Part shown: one piece after another, positions 60,972 through 64,000 of the stretch
Layout of the letters: every line of letters starts with the position of its first letter
Numbering within the stretch: the first letter of the stretch is position 1
Assembly: GCF_001420715.1 (NCBI RefSeq)
Contig: NZ_LJJC01000004.1
Coordinates: 2,738,523 to 2,802,522, forward strand
DNA length: 64,000 nucleotides
From: Heyndrickxia shackletonii
Lineage (GTDB): Bacteria; Bacillota; Bacilli; Bacillales; Bacillaceae_C
Reading direction: 5' to 3'
Notes under the pieces: generated by a model
Told to the model about the DNA's origin: nothing
The model's input: the letters and a program-made list of their open reading frames with translations, nothing else
The model's database searches: none
Translations under genes and position numbers: made by a program

Positions 60972-62310
60972 CGTAAGATACTAAATCCTTTTTTGAAAGT
61001 TCATTTAAAGAGCGTTTTCCCATTGCTCTTAATGCCATTTTCATTTCTTCAATGCTAGCTGTTAAGAATTTTTCTGCTGCTTTAACGCCATCTTCGGTCT
61101 TAAATTGATCCTTGTATTTCCCTTGATTCCAAACAGCTTGTGTAGGTGGCTCAAATGGAAGTGCATTAAGAGTTTGAGTATGTGCAACTGAAAATAACAT
61201 GGCTGAACCTAAATATACAGCGTCAGCACCTAGTGCAAGCACCTTTAAAAAATGTCCAGGAACAAATAATCCTCCAGATACAATTAGACTAATTTGTCCT
61301 TTCATATTTTTCTTCTCCAGATAATTGGCGGCTCGGAAAACTGAATGTAAAGTTGGAATCCCAAAATCATCGGCTAAAATTGGAGGGGCACCATGGGTTG
61401 CTGCTTGTCCGCCGTCAATTGCGATATAATCAACTCCAATAGAAATTAAATGATCAATATCTTCTTCAATTTTTCCACCTGCACCAATTTTTGATCCAAT
61501 TGGAACTCCCCCAGTCATATCTCGGAGTTCATCAACAAGCTCCTTCAAATCTTCCAGTGTTTGATTTTCGACAAAATTATCATAAATTACAGCATCCTCA
61601 TTTTCCTTTAGTCCCATTATTTTACGGGCACGACCTGTTAAATTTTTTGGTGAAATTTTTCCACCCGTTCCCAATAATGCACCCTGCCCTAACTTAACTT
61701 CAATCATATCGGCCCGCTTAATAAGATCATCTTCCTTTGACCATTCTGTTTTAGAAAACTGTAAAATATACTTTCCGGCAGCATCTAACTCCTCGGGCAT
61801 AACTCCGCCCTCACCAGAGTTAATAGCAGTTCCCACATTTTTAGCCGCTCCGGCCAAAGAAAGCCGCACTTCCTCACTAAGTGCGATACCATAGGCCATC
61901 CCACTAATCATAAGCGGAATTTTTATTTTCATAGGCTTTTTCGCCTTTGGACCGATGATAACGGCAACATCTACCTCTTCCTCACCATCAACGGGAAATG
62001 GGGACGTTTGTGCAGGGATAAACGTAATCGAATCTAAATTCGGCCACTTTTTTGAAGAACCAAGCGGACGATGAAGAACATCGCCTGATTGTGCACGTAG
62101 GCTATTTTCAAGGATATTTTGAATACCCATATGCCGTAAACCTGGTAATAACTCTATTAGATTTTCTTGATAACTATCGGTAAAAATGATTTTTCCCATT
62201 TGTTTAACCATTCGTTTAATTATCCAACGCCAACCAATAAGGATAAATAATATAAGAATAAATAATATTGATACCATTACAAAAAGCACATAATATAAAA
62301 AATTCGGCAT
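60898..62310 (-). CDS. FMN-binding glutamate synthase family protein (YerD-like), cysteine-free
   Basis: A 470-residue protein similar to B. subtilis YerD. Residues 3-27 form a membrane anchor (LYYVLFVMVSILFILILFI). The rest is the GltB FMN-binding TIM barrel: MISGMAYGIALSEE, NSGEGGVMPEE, IEVKLGQGALLGTGGKI, SKIGAGGKIEEDI and DGGQAATHGAPP. No cysteine occurs in the whole protein, so the 3Fe-4S cluster of true glutamate synthase is absent. GGAGAAG precedes the ATG at 62310. It is probably a membrane-linked flavin oxidoreductase with unknown substrate. Confidence 0.85.
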   Translation of the reverse strand: MPNFLYYVLFVMVSILFILILFILIGWRWIIKRMVKQMGKIIFTDSYQENLIELLPGLRHMGIQNILENSLRAQSGDVLHRPLGSSKKWPNLDSITFIPAQTSPFPVDGEEEVDVAVIIGPKAKKPMKIKIPLMISGMAYGIALSEEVRLSLAGAAKNVGTAINSGEGGVMPEELDAAGKYILQFSKTEWSKEDDLIKRADMIEVKLGQGALLGTGGKISPKNLTGRARKIMGLKENEDAVIYDNFVENQTLEDLKELVDELRDMTGGVPIGSKIGAGGKIEEDIDHLISIGVDYIAIDGGQAATHGAPPILADDFGIPTLHSVFRAANYLEKKNMKGQISLIVSGGLFVPGHFLKVLALGADAVYLGSAMLFSVAHTQTLNALPFEPPTQAVWNQGKYKDQFKTEDGVKAAEKFLTASIEEMKMALRAMGKRSLNELSKKDLVSYDESTAKMLGIPFSFQPWEDLQNKK

Positions 62311-62548
62311 AATCACTTCTCCACTATTGTACAAATTATAAAGTTGTTACTACCATTATTGCCCAAAGAGAAGAAATAATTATCGTTAGATATGAATCTC
62401 CCTCATTTACATCGTGAAAAGAAGATAAAAAAGAATAGATTAAAAATTTCCTTTAACGGAAAGTCTATAAAAGATCTTCAAATTTGCACAACAACCATTG
62501 TTGATTTTAAATTTAATGATTACTCCACGTAAGAAGGAGGTTATTTTT

Positions 62549-63295
62549 TTGAACTTATTGAATGATAGTATTCACCGCCCTTATCCAATACCTTCTAAAA
62601 AGTGGATTATGCGACAAACTTGGAGAAATGTATTGTTTTTACATTGGCCGATCCCACTTGAAAAACTTAGGCCACATATTCCTGAGTCATTACAAATTGA
62701 AACCTTTAATGGCACTGCATGGTTAGGGATCATTTTATTCGTTTTAGAAGGAATCTTTCCCCTTAGAATATCATCTGTTTCCTTAACCCCAATTTTTCCG
62801 GAAATCAATGTCAGAACGTATGTAAATTACGAAGGAAAACCCGGTATTTATTTTATGTCTATTGATGTTGAGAACTGGGCATCCTTAAAAATAGCAAAGC
62901 GCTGGTATCGTTTACCCTATCATCCGGCGCAAATTTCTTTACGAAAGGAAGAACAAACCTATTCTTTTCAAAGTATTCGTAAAGGAACCGAGAATCCTTC
63001 AATATCATTAAAGGGCAAATATAGTCCAGTATCGGAAGTTTATTATCCAAAAGAAGGAACTTTGGATCATTGGCTCACTGAACGGTATTGTCTCTATAGT
63101 TCAAATAACAGAGTCAACATCTATTGCGGTGATATACACCATCAGCCTTGGCCGTTACAAAAAGCAGAGATTGAATTAGACAGGAATACCCTTTTTACAC
63201 CTTTTAATTTGGACTTTTCGAATGTAAAACCAATTGCTCATTATTCCACCGGTGTAGATTCGCTTATGTGGAATATAAAAAAATTACGCATCTAG
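62549..63295 (+). CDS. DUF2071 family protein (YqjF-like)
   Basis: A 248-residue protein. WIMRQTWRNVLFLHWPIPLE, LRPHIPESLQIETFNGTAWL and RTYVNYEGKPGIYFMSIDVE match the DUF2071/YqjF family. The start is TTG at 62549 with AGAAGGAGGT upstream; the frame to 62498 is not supported. The family is thought to have an acetoacetate decarboxylase-like fold, but no activity is known. It is followed 32 bp later by a membrane protein gene, likely in one operon. Confidence 0.8.
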   Translation: MNLLNDSIHRPYPIPSKKWIMRQTWRNVLFLHWPIPLEKLRPHIPESLQIETFNGTAWLGIILFVLEGIFPLRISSVSLTPIFPEINVRTYVNYEGKPGIYFMSIDVENWASLKIAKRWYRLPYHPAQISLRKEEQTYSFQSIRKGTENPSISLKGKYSPVSEVYYPKEGTLDHWLTERYCLYSSNNRVNIYCGDIHHQPWPLQKAEIELDRNTLFTPFNLDFSNVKPIAHYSTGVDSLMWNIKKLRI

Positions 63296-63327
63296 TGAAA
63301 AAATAACGAATTTAAGGAGGAGCTTAA

Positions 63328-63822
63328 TTGGTAAAGCATAATAAAAAAATGGCATTCGCTTTAGCAACATTAATTTTGCCTTGGCTAACTGTCCCTTTTA
63401 TGGGAAAAAGGAATTTTTTTAGGTTTTTACCCGTAGCGAGTTTTGTTAACTTAATTTTAAGTGTTTTTAGTCTAATCTGTAATAAGAAAAAATGGTGGAT
63501 AACGAATAATCCTCTATCTCCTGGTCCTATAGATTTCACATATATATTGGGTCCTTATTTTGTAGCAACACTTTGGATATTTAGATTTACATATGGGAAA
63601 TTCTTTAAGTATTTAACAACAAATGCGGTATTGGATTTAATTAACGCATTTCCTATGCCTTACATTGGGAGTAAATTTAGGATCGTAAAATTTATCAAAA
63701 TGAAACACACTACTTGGTATTGTATTAATGTATTCTTGGCAATTGTTATCTATGGCTTTCAAAACATGGTAGAAAAATCCATTAAGAAAGCAGCAAGTTA
63801 TAAAAATCAAGATGAGGTTTAA
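63328..63822 (+). CDS. four-span membrane protein of unknown function
   Basis: A 164-residue protein with four hydrophobic segments (about residues 8-25, 33-52, 72-90 and 130-148) and basic ends. The start is TTG at 63328 with AAGGAGGAG upstream. It lies 32 bp after the DUF2071 gene, so the two may be co-expressed. No family was recognised. The terminator follows at 63903-63950. Confidence 0.6.
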   Translation: MVKHNKKMAFALATLILPWLTVPFMGKRNFFRFLPVASFVNLILSVFSLICNKKKWWITNNPLSPGPIDFTYILGPYFVATLWIFRFTYGKFFKYLTTNAVLDLINAFPMPYIGSKFRIVKFIKMKHTTWYCINVFLAIVIYGFQNMVEKSIKKAASYKNQDEV

Positions 63823-63902
63823 AAAATACTTTAAAGGAAGTTAAGAAAAAGCGATTTGCAATGTAGGATGATTATAATGACGCAGCCGTGGATAACTGCA
63901 AT

Positions 63903-63950
63903 AAAAAGTGCAATTTCTCAGTAATAAAATTAAGAAATTGTACTTTTAAT
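63903..63950 (+). terminator. intrinsic terminator
   Basis: AAAAGTGCAATTTCT/AGAAATTGTACTTTT (one G-U pair) followed by TTTTAATTT. It lies 80 bp past the membrane protein gene. Confidence 0.75.
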
Positions 63951-64000
63951 TTATTTATCCTTGTAAATTTATTTTTGCTAGTGGACAATGGCATTTCATG

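Noticed and set aside
1-64000. CRISPR array, tRNA, rRNA, prophage or known defence operon
   Set aside because: No regularly spaced identical short repeats, no tRNA-like cloverleaf or rRNA sequence, and no phage structural or recognised defence genes were found by reading.

Overview
The window is a chromosomal segment of a low-GC, endospore-forming Bacillaceae (Bacillus sensu lato). Supporting signs are AT-rich sequence, strong AGGAGG-type ribosome binding sites with frequent TTG and GTG starts, many intrinsic terminators, and typical Bacillus families: a YaaH-type cortex hydrolase, a YjcZ-type peptide behind a sigma-K-like promoter, YuiD, YndM- and YqzG-like proteins, and the dct C4-dicarboxylate locus. 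The species cannot be fixed from the sequence. No rRNA, tRNA or CRISPR array was seen.

Layout. 1-188 is the edge of a probable IS21-type element. 228-1100 is an array of a roughly 103-bp higher-order tandem repeat. 1156-9533 holds a cadherin-like surface protein, a luciferase-like monooxygenase, a TPR protein, a CHY zinc-finger protein, a small L,D-transpeptidase, a His/Tyr-rich peptide, a four-PAS histidine kinase and a DUF975 membrane protein. 9621-15937 has an M20 amidohydrolase, spore-type small peptides, and an SRPBCC/VOC/methyltransferase/epimerase run ending in YuiD and a DUF1292 protein. 16311-28671 has a SWIM/SNF2 helicase, two S9 peptidases, Hmp, a DCC protein, unknown small proteins and an M20 peptidase. 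28838-32951 holds a pabA-pabBC-HTH operon and an ECF sigma/anti-sigma pair. 33622-38816 is the dctP-dctR-dctS/dctB locus, where dctR carries an in-frame amber codon. 39188-49447 is mixed: a two-gene membrane operon, GNAT and DinB proteins, a second beta clamp, YaaH and a phospholipase-C-like protein. 49454-63822 is accessory: methyltransferase, P-loop kinases, GNAT, a group IIC intron, a MurG paralogue with a YdcF-like protein, PP2C, Nudix, a cysteine-free GltB-like protein and DUF2071.

Functional links. C4-dicarboxylates are sensed by DctB/DctS, signalled through DctR and imported by DctP. A shared 43-44 bp element lies upstream of both dctP and dctB and is the best operator candidate. PabA and PabBC would make p-aminobenzoate for folate. 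The ECF sigma factor has a likely autoregulatory promoter and is paired with a membrane anti-sigma protein whose outer domain carries Ycf48/BNR-like repeats.

Decay is visible in several places: the dctR nonsense codon, a frameshifted membrane gene at 33103-33332, a broken coiled-coil gene at 42750-43030, the C-terminal remnant of an APH-type phosphotransferase at 43150-43581, and coding debris near 58600-58860. Several start codons given here are internal to the longest open frame and were chosen from Shine-Dalgarno spacing.
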